DNA of 63,695 nucleotides, taken from positions 1-63,695 of the forward strand of contig JADZEX010000069.1 in the NCBI GenBank assembly GCA_020850355.1. Reading direction: 5' to 3'. The position numbers and the translations under genes were made by a program. Shown here one piece after another: positions 56,957-63,695 of the stretch (its first letter is position 1; each line of letters begins with the position of its first letter). This DNA is from Fimbriimonadaceae bacterium (GTDB taxonomy: Bacteria > Armatimonadota > UBA10988). The notes beneath the pieces are model-generated. The model searched no databases. It was not told the DNA's origin and saw nothing but the letters and a program-made list of their open reading frames with translations.

Positions 56957-56984
56957 GCCGGGTGCGGGGGGCCCCGCACCCGGC
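56957..56984 (+). terminator. GC-rich hairpin between clostripain and M28 remnant
   Basis: A near-perfect palindrome (GCCGGGTGCGGGG / CCCCGCACCCGGC) with a 2-base centre begins 8 bp after the clostripain stop. It has no T tract on either side, but lies between convergent genes and could act on both. Confidence 0.55.
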
Positions 56985-57005
56985 CGGCCGCAGGTCAGAC
57001 TGCGC

Positions 57006-57345
57006 TCAGAGCGCCTTGGCGCAGGCCGCCAGGCCCTTCACCAGTTCGGCCATGTCGTTGTAGTTGAGCTTCTCCCAGGTGTCGGCGGCGGAGTGGTAGT
57101 TGGGGTCGTACTGGTACCCCGGGCTGCTCACCAGCACCGCCGCATCGCCCTGCTTCCAGAACGCCGCGTGGTCGCCCCAGGCCAGATCCGGGTCACGGCT
57201 GGAAAGGCTCCGGGTGGGCAGGCTGGTGCCCTTCGGGAAGGGCCCGACGACTTTTGGGCCAGGCTCTCGGAGGCGCTGTTGGCACCGACCAGGGCGTAGC
57301 GGTAGCGGCTCGAGAACCAGCCGCACATGTCCCACATTACGGCCG
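57006..57345 (-). pseudogene. Frameshifted 3' remnant of an M28-family zinc peptidase
   Basis: The last ~110 codons of an M28 aminopeptidase are split between two frames. The upstream part reads MWDMCGWFSSRYRYALVG, like the NxDMxG strand of M28 enzymes, then ASESLAQK. The downstream part reads VVGPFPKGTSLPTRSLSS, then GDHAAFWKQGDAAVLVSS and YHSAADTWEKLNYNDMAELV, the family C-terminus with its final zinc His. The two join in frame if one A is added to the AAAA run near 57263. The N-terminal domain with the other zinc ligands and catalytic Glu is absent. Codon-like sequence ends near 57345, at the tail-module junction. Confidence 0.75.
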
Positions 57346-57503
57346 CGCAGCGATCCTGTTTCGAACCGTCTGGATCAAATGTTTGCGTTTCTTGATCCGC
57401 TCCTGGAGCGGCCTCGCGAGCCCGTCGCAAGAGTTTCGCAACAAGCTTACCGATTCTACGGTCCGCCAGCGGTCCTGATGGGGTGAGGGATCGGAGTGGC
57501 GTG
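57346..57503. other. Junction between the peptidase remnant and the tail module
   Basis: This ~158-bp stretch is AT-richer than everything around it and has no coding-like third-position GC in any frame. It contains a short hairpin, CCGCTC/GAGCGG, near 57400. No integrase, tRNA or direct-repeat attachment core was recognised. Confidence 0.5.
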
Positions 57504-58364
57504 ATGCGGACAGCCGTGACAGCGGAGCAGGTGCGGCGGGCGTTGAGCGGCCCGGTGGCACCGGCCTGGGTGGACGGCGTCTTCGCCGCGGCGCCGAACG
57601 TGCGCTGCTGGCTGGGACCGGTCACCCTGGGCGATGTCTGCCGCTGGAGCTGCGGACCAGCGGCCTGGCGCTGGGTGGGCGGACAGGCGGTCTGTGACCT
57701 GGCGGCGGTGGCGACGGCGCGCTTGAACGCCGCGGTCTGGGCCGATGCCGCAGGCACCCCGCTGGGCGGGCCGGGCGGCGTCGATGTCACCCGCCTGCCG
57801 GCGGGCGTCGTCGACCGGCTGCTGCTGGCCAGTGATCGCGCCACGGGATACCTCCCCGACCCGCCGCCGAGCGGCCCGCCGCAGGGCCTCAGCGGCTATC
57901 ACCAGCCGACCGTCGTCTGGTTGCGCGGGCTCTTCGCGAGCGACCGCGAGTTGACGGTGGGCGTGCGGCCCTACGACTTCGCCACCCTCGCGGCGGCGGA
58001 GGCGGCAGCCACGGTGCGGCTGCCGGAAGGGGGCGAGGCGCGGGTCGAGGTGCTGGCGTGGCCGGTGATCGTCGCGGCGGCCCTCTGTGGCAGCGACGAC
58101 CCGGCCGCGCCGCCCCTCTTGACTCCCCACGAGGCGCGCCACTTGCCCTACGGCGCGGCGCGCAGCGTGGTGGAGGTGGCCGATCGGCTCAGCGAACTGG
58201 GAGGGCCCGACCCGGGCGTGCAGTTTCCAGACCACTCCGCGGGGCCGCGCCTGGACCAGCTTGGCGCTCTGGCTGCTGCGGACGACCGGCCGCTTCCCGA
58301 GCGAGCTGCGGGTGCCGCCGGCGGAGCTGCTGTGGCTCTACCGCGCCGCGAGGTGCAGCGATGA
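57504..58364 (+). CDS. Tail-module protein of unknown function; 3' end possibly frameshifted
   Basis: A 286-residue protein starting at ATG 57504 (GGAG 7 bases upstream). It is mixed alpha/beta, with WVDGVFAAAPNVRCWLGPVT, WLRGLFASDRELTVGVRPY and VLAWPVIVAAALCGSDDP. It matches no family I recognise; it belongs by position to the tail module. Its last ~50 codons are suspicious: in this frame third positions lose the GC bias. The +1 frame reads SLALWLLRTTGRFPSELRVP and ends at 58368 with normal bias. Either the sequence carries a one-base indel near 58190-58205 or a frameshift is used. The annotated stop forms ATGA with the next start, favouring this frame. Confidence 0.55.
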   Translation: MRTAVTAEQVRRALSGPVAPAWVDGVFAAAPNVRCWLGPVTLGDVCRWSCGPAAWRWVGGQAVCDLAAVATARLNAAVWADAAGTPLGGPGGVDVTRLPAGVVDRLLLASDRATGYLPDPPPSGPPQGLSGYHQPTVVWLRGLFASDRELTVGVRPYDFATLAAAEAAATVRLPEGGEARVEVLAWPVIVAAALCGSDDPAAPPLLTPHEARHLPYGAARSVVEVADRLSELGGPDPGVQFPDHSAGPRLDQLGALAAADDRPLPERAAGAAGGAAVALPRREVQR

Positions 58365-59020
58365 GTGAGCTGCAACACCGCGTCCGGAGCCGCTCCGCGG
58401 GCCGCCGTCTGACCCTCTGGGAGCGCCGAGCCACGGCCTTGGCGGCGCAGGCTGCCGCAGGCGGTCGCCGCGGGCCGGCCAGTACCCCGCGGCGGCCCGA
58501 CCGCCGGGCGGCGTCGGTTGGCCCGTCACCGGCCCAGCCGCGACAGACGTGGCGCAGCGCGGCCGCCGGGGTGGCGCCGCTGGTCCGTCCACCGGCCAGC
58601 GGGGTCGGCGCCGCACCCATCCGGGTCGCCGCGGCCAGCCAGCCGCTGCCCCGCGCCGGCCGCCGCCGTGCGGCGCCCGGACCGCTGGCCGCCGCCCTGC
58701 ACCGGCACCGGTCGGCGACGCCAGCCCGCGCCCCGCTGCCAGGCCGCGCGGCAGCCACGGCCCCGGGCGCGGTCGCGCCCCGCGGGTCGGCCACCGCTGG
58801 CCCGGCGCACGGCCGGGCCAGCGCCCCGCCACGGCGCGCGGCGGCGGTCCTGGCGGTCTCTCCGCCCGGAGCCGGCTCGGCGCCAGCCACGCTGCGGTCG
58901 CCGGTGGCGACACGGGCTGGTTGGCAACCGGCCGCGCCTGGCCCGGACGGTCGCCTGGCCGCTCCCGAGGAAACCGCCCCGGGGCGGCGCTGGCGTTGGC
59001 TGCTGGGGAGCCTGTCATGA
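58361..59020 (+). CDS. Arg/Ala/Pro-rich disordered tail-module protein
   Basis: A 219-residue, strongly basic and low-complexity protein (many RR, RRP, APG runs) that ends in a short hydrophobic segment (RWRWLLGSLS). No fold is apparent. Both ends use ATGA overlaps (58361, 59017), so it is translated as part of the chain. It could be a structural connector or a small tail-assembly protein. Coding is supported by continuous frame and operon overlaps, not by homology. Confidence 0.6.
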   Translation: MSELQHRVRSRSAGRRLTLWERRATALAAQAAAGGRRGPASTPRRPDRRAASVGPSPAQPRQTWRSAAAGVAPLVRPPASGVGAAPIRVAAASQPLPRAGRRRAAPGPLAAALHRHRSATPARAPLPGRAAATAPGAVAPRGSATAGPAHGRASAPPRRAAAVLAVSPPGAGSAPATLRSPVATRAGWQPAAPGPDGRLAAPEETAPGRRWRWLLGSLS

Positions 59021-61290
59021 GCGAGCAGCTCTTCCTGGCCGAACCGCGCCACGTTCTGGCCTCTCCGGGATTGGGCTTGCACCTCGACTTCGCGGCCGAG
59101 TCGGCAGCGCGGGTCGAACGGCTGCTGGCGCACGGCGGGCTGACCGCTGAGGGGCTCTGGTACGACGCGGTCGCCGGACACTGGATGGGCCAGCCCTCGC
59201 CGACCCTGCAGGCGATGGCGGCGGCGTCCTACGATCTGACGACCGCGAGCGCCTGGAGCGCCGTGGCAACGACCCTCAACGCGGCGGCCCAGCCGGTCGA
59301 CTGGCTATCGCACCACGCCGCCGGCGCCTGGAGCCTGATCGAACGTTCGCCCGCGCCGCTGGGGCAGGGCCGCTACCTGGCCATCTTGACCTACGACACT
59401 GCCGCGGAGGCGGGCGGGGTTGGGACCGGCTCGCCGCTGGTCGTTGAGTTCGGGGGCGTCTGGCGGCTGGAGCTGCACCGCAGCGGGCAGGCCGTGCTGC
59501 AAGAGGTCGCCCGTGATTCCGCCACGCTGCTGCCCGTCCGGACCACCTGTGCCCGCTTCCCCTGGCTGGTCCAGCCCGACTTCAGCGACCGTGACGGCAT
59601 CCTGCATTGGCTCTGGATCTACGAATGCCGCTCCCGGCTGGTGATCCGGAATCTGGCGCCGGGCCTCGGCGGGCAGCGCGCTGGGGTGGTCTGGTACGAC
59701 CGCGGCGCGGTACTCGATCCGGAGCTGGTCGAACCCGCCGGCCAGCCCGTCCGGCACGCCCTGCGCGCCGCCCCGTGGCGGCTCAGCGGCAGCGGCTATG
59801 TGGCGCTCAACCTCTCGCCACAGGCCTTCGTGCCGGGCGCCAGCCGCCTCGCGATGCCGCCCACCCGGGTCCTTGGCGGCAGTCTCCAGCGCAGCCGCGG
59901 CACCGGCCACGGCGCCGCGGTCGGCCGGGCCGTCGCCACGCTGACGGTCCGCGACGAGCATGGCAACGTCTGGCCCGGCGGCAGCGGCACGCTCGGCGAG
60001 CCGCGGCAGGCCGTCGGCTGGGACGTCGAGTGGACCACCACCGCCAGCGACACCTTCTGCCTGACCGCCGTCAACGTCGCGGTGCCACCCAGTTACCGCG
60101 CCGACGGCAACGTCGGAACCGACGTGATTGCTGTGGCTGGCGTCGCCGACAAGCAGGTGCAGGTATTTCGCGAAGGCGACCTGACCCGCGAGCGGCTCTC
60201 GGCGAGGCTGCTGGCGATGGACCTGAACCTGGCCTCCTACTGCCAGTCGAACTTGCTCGTGCGGTACGTCGTGGACGGCGTGACGCGGTTCCGGGGCCTG
60301 ACGAACCGCGCGACCTGGACTGTCGCACGGGACAGCACGCAGCCGACCGGATACCTCGATCTGGAAGCCGAAGGCCTGTGGCGGCGGTTCCGCAAGGCGC
60401 TTTGGCCTGGCGGCCAGGCGTTCGACGGGCGGCTGCTGACCGACTGCCTTGCCGACCTGCTCGCGGCGGCCGGACTGGCCAGCACCGATTACGAGTTGGC
60501 CGCCTGCTCCTTCGTCTTCCCGAAGCCGCCCGATGGCGAGGCCCCGGCGCTGGTCTTCCGGGCAGGCACCAGCGTTGATCGCATCTTGGAGGAGCTGGCC
60601 GCCAAGTGGTACGGCCGGACGCTGCGGCACTACTTCCGGCTGAGTGATGGCAAGTTCGTGCTGGCGTACACCACCGCCGGCAGCAGCGTCGCCAGCTTCT
60701 ACGAAACCAGCGCGGCAGCGGTCACGGCCGGGGTGCCCTATCAGACGATCCGGGCTGGCAGCTACCAAGAGACGCTTGACGACTCGGAGATGTACAACGC
60801 GGTCACCGTCGTCGGGCAGGACAGCGGCGGCAACCCGCTGCTGGCGAAGGCGGTGGACTGGGCAAGCATCAACGACTCCGCGGTCTGGAACTACGTCGGG
60901 GAGCCCTGGCAGTTGGTGGTGATTGACCCGGCGCTCTGCACGCAGGCGGCGGTCAACTTCGTCTGCCGCAGCCTGTTCGACCGGCACCGCTACCCGCGGA
61001 TCCATGCGCAGTGGAACAGCCTGCGGGTCGACCTGTTTCCGGGCGACGTGGTGACGTTGGTCGGTCCAAGCTACGGCGACACCTACATCATCCGCGGGGT
61101 GGCCCTGGACAAGAGCACCGCCGGCGCCGGGGCGGCCCCGGCTGGCATCGCCAGCTACGCCGCCGAGTTGATCCGCACGGTGGCCGAGGAGGGCGGCGGC
61201 GAGGAGGGCGGCGGCGGCGACCCGGAACCGGATCCTGGCGGCGGAGGTGGTGAGGAGCCGCCCGGCGGCGGTGGAGTGACACCCGGATGA
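59017..61290 (+). CDS. Phage tail / baseplate hub-like protein
   Basis: A 757-residue protein with a mostly beta N-terminal half (~1-350) and a second half resembling tail hub proteins (gpD/gp27-like): MYNAVTVVGQDSGGNPLLAKAVDWASIN, and later RYPRIHAQWNSLRVDLFPGDVVTLVGPSYGDTYIIRGVALD. That final block is typical of the hub domains that end in a short beta barrel. The last ~40 residues are a Gly/Glu/Pro-rich flexible tail. ATG 59017 and the stop both overlap neighbours (ATGA). Homology is by pattern; a spike-needle protein of PAAR/VgrG type is not visible in the window. Confidence 0.7.
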   Translation: MSEQLFLAEPRHVLASPGLGLHLDFAAESAARVERLLAHGGLTAEGLWYDAVAGHWMGQPSPTLQAMAAASYDLTTASAWSAVATTLNAAAQPVDWLSHHAAGAWSLIERSPAPLGQGRYLAILTYDTAAEAGGVGTGSPLVVEFGGVWRLELHRSGQAVLQEVARDSATLLPVRTTCARFPWLVQPDFSDRDGILHWLWIYECRSRLVIRNLAPGLGGQRAGVVWYDRGAVLDPELVEPAGQPVRHALRAAPWRLSGSGYVALNLSPQAFVPGASRLAMPPTRVLGGSLQRSRGTGHGAAVGRAVATLTVRDEHGNVWPGGSGTLGEPRQAVGWDVEWTTTASDTFCLTAVNVAVPPSYRADGNVGTDVIAVAGVADKQVQVFREGDLTRERLSARLLAMDLNLASYCQSNLLVRYVVDGVTRFRGLTNRATWTVARDSTQPTGYLDLEAEGLWRRFRKALWPGGQAFDGRLLTDCLADLLAAAGLASTDYELAACSFVFPKPPDGEAPALVFRAGTSVDRILEELAAKWYGRTLRHYFRLSDGKFVLAYTTAGSSVASFYETSAAAVTAGVPYQTIRAGSYQETLDDSEMYNAVTVVGQDSGGNPLLAKAVDWASINDSAVWNYVGEPWQLVVIDPALCTQAAVNFVCRSLFDRHRYPRIHAQWNSLRVDLFPGDVVTLVGPSYGDTYIIRGVALDKSTAGAGAAPAGIASYAAELIRTVAEEGGGEEGGGGDPEPDPGGGGGEEPPGGGGVTPG

Positions 61291-62759
61291 CCGGCACTCG
61301 CCTGACCTGGCAGTGGGACTTCAACACCGGTGCGGCCCGGCCGGACGACGGCCGCGTGGAGCTGCACCTCGCCGCGCTGGATGCCGATTGGGCGGGACTG
61401 CCGAACGACCCGCTGGTCTTCGATGTCGGCACCGTCGACGCCGGGGCGCAGACCGCCGCCGTGCAGATCAGCGCCAATGGCAACAACGCCACGCCGACCA
61501 CGGTCAGCTACGCCAGCGGCACCTGGATCTGCCGCCTGGAGCTGGAGGTCGGCGCACACTGGGCCTTCCCGTCCGGCGCGGTGCAACCGGCGATGCTCGC
61601 CCGCGGCTACGTCAACAACACGCTGGTCGGGCAGGTGACCCTCGACAACCCCGGCGTCACCAACGGCGTCGAGTGGGGCGTCTGGCGTGGCATCAAGGTC
61701 AAGCACGACCTGCCGACCTACGGCGGCAGCCCGTCGGCCAACTGCGGGTACATCCTGCACGGTCCGTGGGACAGCGACCTCAGCGGCGGCGACCTGTCGG
61801 CAATCACCGGCGGCGGCACCACGGCCTGGCGGCCGCTGCGGCCCCCGCTGGCCGGCGGGCTGTTGCGGCTGGCCGACGGCACCGAGCTGGTGGCGCGGCC
61901 GGACCCGGACAGCGGCGACACCTACCTCGATGGCGTCGGCATCTGGCGGCGCACGTCGCCGGCGGCCGCGTGGTCGAAGGTGCGCTGCTCCGACTACGCC
62001 GCCGACAACGCCCTGCAAGGCCCGGCGCACTGCGTGCTGGCCGCCTGGGAACCTTTCGCCGTGCTGCTCGACAGCGGCTTCTGGTCTGGCGACGGCGGGG
62101 CGACCTGGAGCAGCACCGCGCCGACCGCCGGCACGCCGGCCGCCGTGCTACGGGACCTGCTGGGCGGCGACCAGGCGCTGCGGCCGGCCGGGCTGCGGCA
62201 ACTGCACACCGCGCAGATCCTCGGCGCCTCGACCGGCAAGCTGCGTGTCAGCGGCTTGACGCAGACCGCCGACGGCACGGCTCTGACGTGGACCAACGCC
62301 GACCAGGTGCTGGCCAGCCCAACGGAGCTGTACACCACGCCGACCGGCTGGTTGTGGCAGCGCGGCGACGGCCGGATCGTGGTCGAAGCGCTGGTCGAAG
62401 ACGGCGTGCTGGAGTTCACCAGTGCCGACCCGTTCGGCGCCGGAGCGTGGGCGGTCGAAGCCGGCACCGTCGCCTGGACAGCCGGCACCGGACTGCTGGT
62501 CAACTCGGCGCACTGGCGCGGGCGCGACGGCCTGCACGGCGTTGCAGGCTGGCAGCAGGGCGACGGTCAGGTCAACGTCCTGTGGCGCGTCGCGCCCGGA
62601 GCGGACTGGGAAGGCCAGGCGGTCGCCACCGAGGCGACGGCGGTGCAGCCCTACCTGGTCGAGCGGCGCGACGGCCTGTGGGAGTGCGGCTGGTTGGTCG
62701 CCGGGACTTGGACGCGCTACACGGCGCCCTGGCCTGGCGGGACTTGGAGCGCCGCATGA
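61287..62759 (+). CDS. Beta-rich tail-associated protein, possibly BNR/propeller-like
   Basis: A 490-residue protein with an N-terminal beta domain (~1-130) and repeated short sequences of the type LLDSGFWSGDGGATWSSTAP, followed by further W-rich strands (TGWLWQRGDGRIVVEAL, YLVERRDGLWECGWLV). SGDGGATW is an Asp-box/BNR-like motif seen in beta-propellers of sialidase or photosystem-assembly-factor type. The function is likely host-surface recognition or structural (inference from position ahead of the fibre gene). Coupled at both ends by ATGA. Confidence 0.6.
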   Translation: MTGTRLTWQWDFNTGAARPDDGRVELHLAALDADWAGLPNDPLVFDVGTVDAGAQTAAVQISANGNNATPTTVSYASGTWICRLELEVGAHWAFPSGAVQPAMLARGYVNNTLVGQVTLDNPGVTNGVEWGVWRGIKVKHDLPTYGGSPSANCGYILHGPWDSDLSGGDLSAITGGGTTAWRPLRPPLAGGLLRLADGTELVARPDPDSGDTYLDGVGIWRRTSPAAAWSKVRCSDYAADNALQGPAHCVLAAWEPFAVLLDSGFWSGDGGATWSSTAPTAGTPAAVLRDLLGGDQALRPAGLRQLHTAQILGASTGKLRVSGLTQTADGTALTWTNADQVLASPTELYTTPTGWLWQRGDGRIVVEALVEDGVLEFTSADPFGAGAWAVEAGTVAWTAGTGLLVNSAHWRGRDGLHGVAGWQQGDGQVNVLWRVAPGADWEGQAVATEATAVQPYLVERRDGLWECGWLVAGTWTRYTAPWPGGTWSAA

Positions 62760-62986
62760 ACCGCCTCGACCGGCTGGCCGCGGACCTCGGCGCTGGCGTG
62801 CGACGGCAGGCCACCGGCAGTCGGCGGCCAGCGGCTACGGCCTTTGCCGCGCAGGCGCAGGTCGACGCGCTGGCGGCAGCACACGGCGCCGCGCCGGTCG
62901 CCGGCCAGGCCCTCGGCCCGGGCGACGGCACGCTGTTCTTCATGCTCGACATGTCGGCCCTCGACGGCGCCGACGGACTGGAGTGA
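62756..62986 (+). CDS. Small tail-module protein
   Basis: A 76-residue protein starting at ATG 62756 inside the previous stop (ATGA). The N-terminus is basic (MNRLDRLAADLGAGVRRQATG) and the C-terminus ends in FFMLDMSALDGADGLE. Short genes of this type sit before fibre genes in many phages, but I cannot name a family. Confidence 0.55.
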   Translation: MNRLDRLAADLGAGVRRQATGSRRPAATAFAAQAQVDALAAAHGAAPVAGQALGPGDGTLFFMLDMSALDGADGLE

Positions 62987-62989
62987 GCG

Positions 62990-63695
62990 ATGGCCCTGAG
63001 CCTACGCGACGGACTCGCTGTCAGGGGAGCCGCCGGCGACACCGTGCCGGCGATCGAGCTCAACGCGGTGCTGGACTGCCTCACCGCGCTGCGCCGCGCC
63101 GTCTGGGACGCCCTCGGCGGCGAGGGGATCTACTCCGGCGGGGCGTCCGTGCTGGCCGACATCGTGACGGGCACGACCTACCCGGCCTTGACCGCGGTGC
63201 TCTATGACGACAGCGGCGTGCCGTGGTCCTTCGTCAAGGCGACCGGCACGGCGATCACCTTCACCAACACCTCCGGCGCCTGCACGCTCTACCTCGTGCC
63301 AGCCCTGCTGACGGGCGTCAGCCCGTCGGCGGCGGCCGGTGGCCGGGGCGACTTCAGCCTGGTCTGCCAGCTCACCGCCAGCGCGGCCCCGGCGCACAGT
63401 CTGGTCCTTGGCGCGGGCACGGTCGCGGCCAGCGCATTCACGACCTGGACGCCGGCGAGCGTGTTCATCGACCCGCTCACGACGCTCCTCGGCGTGCCGG
63501 CGACGCGCACCCTGACCGCTGGCACCGGGCTGAGTGGTGGCGGCGACCTGTCGGCGAACCGTACGCTTAGCATCGACCAGGCCGCCGCGCTGACCCTGAC
63601 GGCGCTGTCGCCCTACGCGGAGTTGTCCTGCATCCTGACGAGTGACCAGGGCACGGTGGCCAGCGGCGACTTCGTGGCGGTCAACTGGACCAACG
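62990..63695 (+). CDS. Phage tail-fibre-like protein, 3' end cut by window
   Basis: At least 235 residues, running off the right edge with no stop. ATG 62990 follows GGAG and lies 3 bp after the previous stop. The segment TLTAGTGLSGGGDLSANRTL (residues ~178-197) is a characteristic fibre repeat found in tail fibres of many phages (LTxGxGLxGGGDLSxNRTL). Short beta segments (VWDALGGEGIYSGG, DIVTGTTYPALT) precede it. Part of the likely adhesive tip lies beyond the window. Confidence 0.75.
   Translation, partial: MALSLRDGLAVRGAAGDTVPAIELNAVLDCLTALRRAVWDALGGEGIYSGGASVLADIVTGTTYPALTAVLYDDSGVPWSFVKATGTAITFTNTSGACTLYLVPALLTGVSPSAAAGGRGDFSLVCQLTASAAPAHSLVLGAGTVAASAFTTWTPASVFIDPLTTLLGVPATRTLTAGTGLSGGGDLSANRTLSIDQAAALTLTALSPYAELSCILTSDQGTVASGDFVAVNWTN

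Noticed and set aside
57128-57844. 238-residue minus-strand frame spanning the M28 remnant and the first tail gene
   Set aside because: Only the M28 end is protein-like; the rest is antisense to the tail-module gene.

Overview
The window is high-GC bacterial chromosome (GTG and TTG starts are common, and reading frames are almost continuous). No rRNA, tRNA, CRISPR array or insertion sequence was seen. The gene content suggests a member of Armatimonadota or a planctomycete-like phylum. It includes secreted proteins with CBM9-like and NPCBM-like modules, ThuA and xylose-isomerase-like TIM barrels, many Gfo/Idh/MocA oxidoreductases, an atypical sulfatase-fold hydrolase, a DUF6785-type membrane protein, and PdxS/PdxT-type vitamin B6 synthesis. 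This placement is inference from family composition only.

Layout. (1) 3-7501, plus strand: end of a trypsin-like protease, a sulfatase-fold hydrolase, a secreted ThuA/TIM-barrel fusion, a Tat-exported Gfo/Idh protein and a HEAT-repeat protein. (2) 7555-19173: a glycan export and assembly locus. A Wzm/Wzt-type ABC transporter on the plus strand converges with a tightly coupled minus-strand operon: epimerase, URO-D-like protein, three GT2 glycosyltransferases, an AsnB-type amidotransferase, a GT4 enzyme and a GT4-methyltransferase fusion. (3) 19285-27445: a CBM9-like secreted protein, two Gfo/Idh proteins, a TauE/SafE permease with a DUF1634 partner, a DJ-1/PfpI protein and a sugar isomerase-like TIM barrel. 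(4) 27652-34626: glutamate synthase gltB and gltD behind a near-consensus sigma70-type promoter, with two small genes (the first HEPN-like) between them. (5) 34608-44825: a half-size TauE protein, a 2227-residue secreted multidomain protein, a multi-spanning membrane protein, a low-complexity lipoprotein and NrdR.

(6) 44832-54953: mostly minus-strand, largely housekeeping: four-carbon sugar-acid kinase, a degenerate PP2C protein (plus strand), pdxT, two small genes, pdxS, recR, ybaB, dnaX, an LCP-family protein, nadD, a zinc-ribbon protein and an isochorismatase-fold protein. pdxS and pdxT are separated by two small genes and a terminator-like hairpin. (7) 55018-63695: a clostripain-family lipoprotein protease and the frameshifted 3' remnant of an M28 peptidase, followed by a compact phage-tail-like module. 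That module has a hub-like tail protein and ends in a gene carrying a tail-fibre sequence signature; it runs off the window edge. Its genes are chained by ATGA overlaps and have host-like GC.

The most interesting points are the host-like tail module beside a broken peptidase gene, the huge CBM9/esterase/NPCBM/GH2 protein, the in-frame GT4-methyltransferase fusion whose linker still looks like an intergenic promoter, the two-gene insertion between gltB and gltD, and several family members with altered key residues (NrdR, PP2C, sulfatase-fold, isochorismatase-fold).
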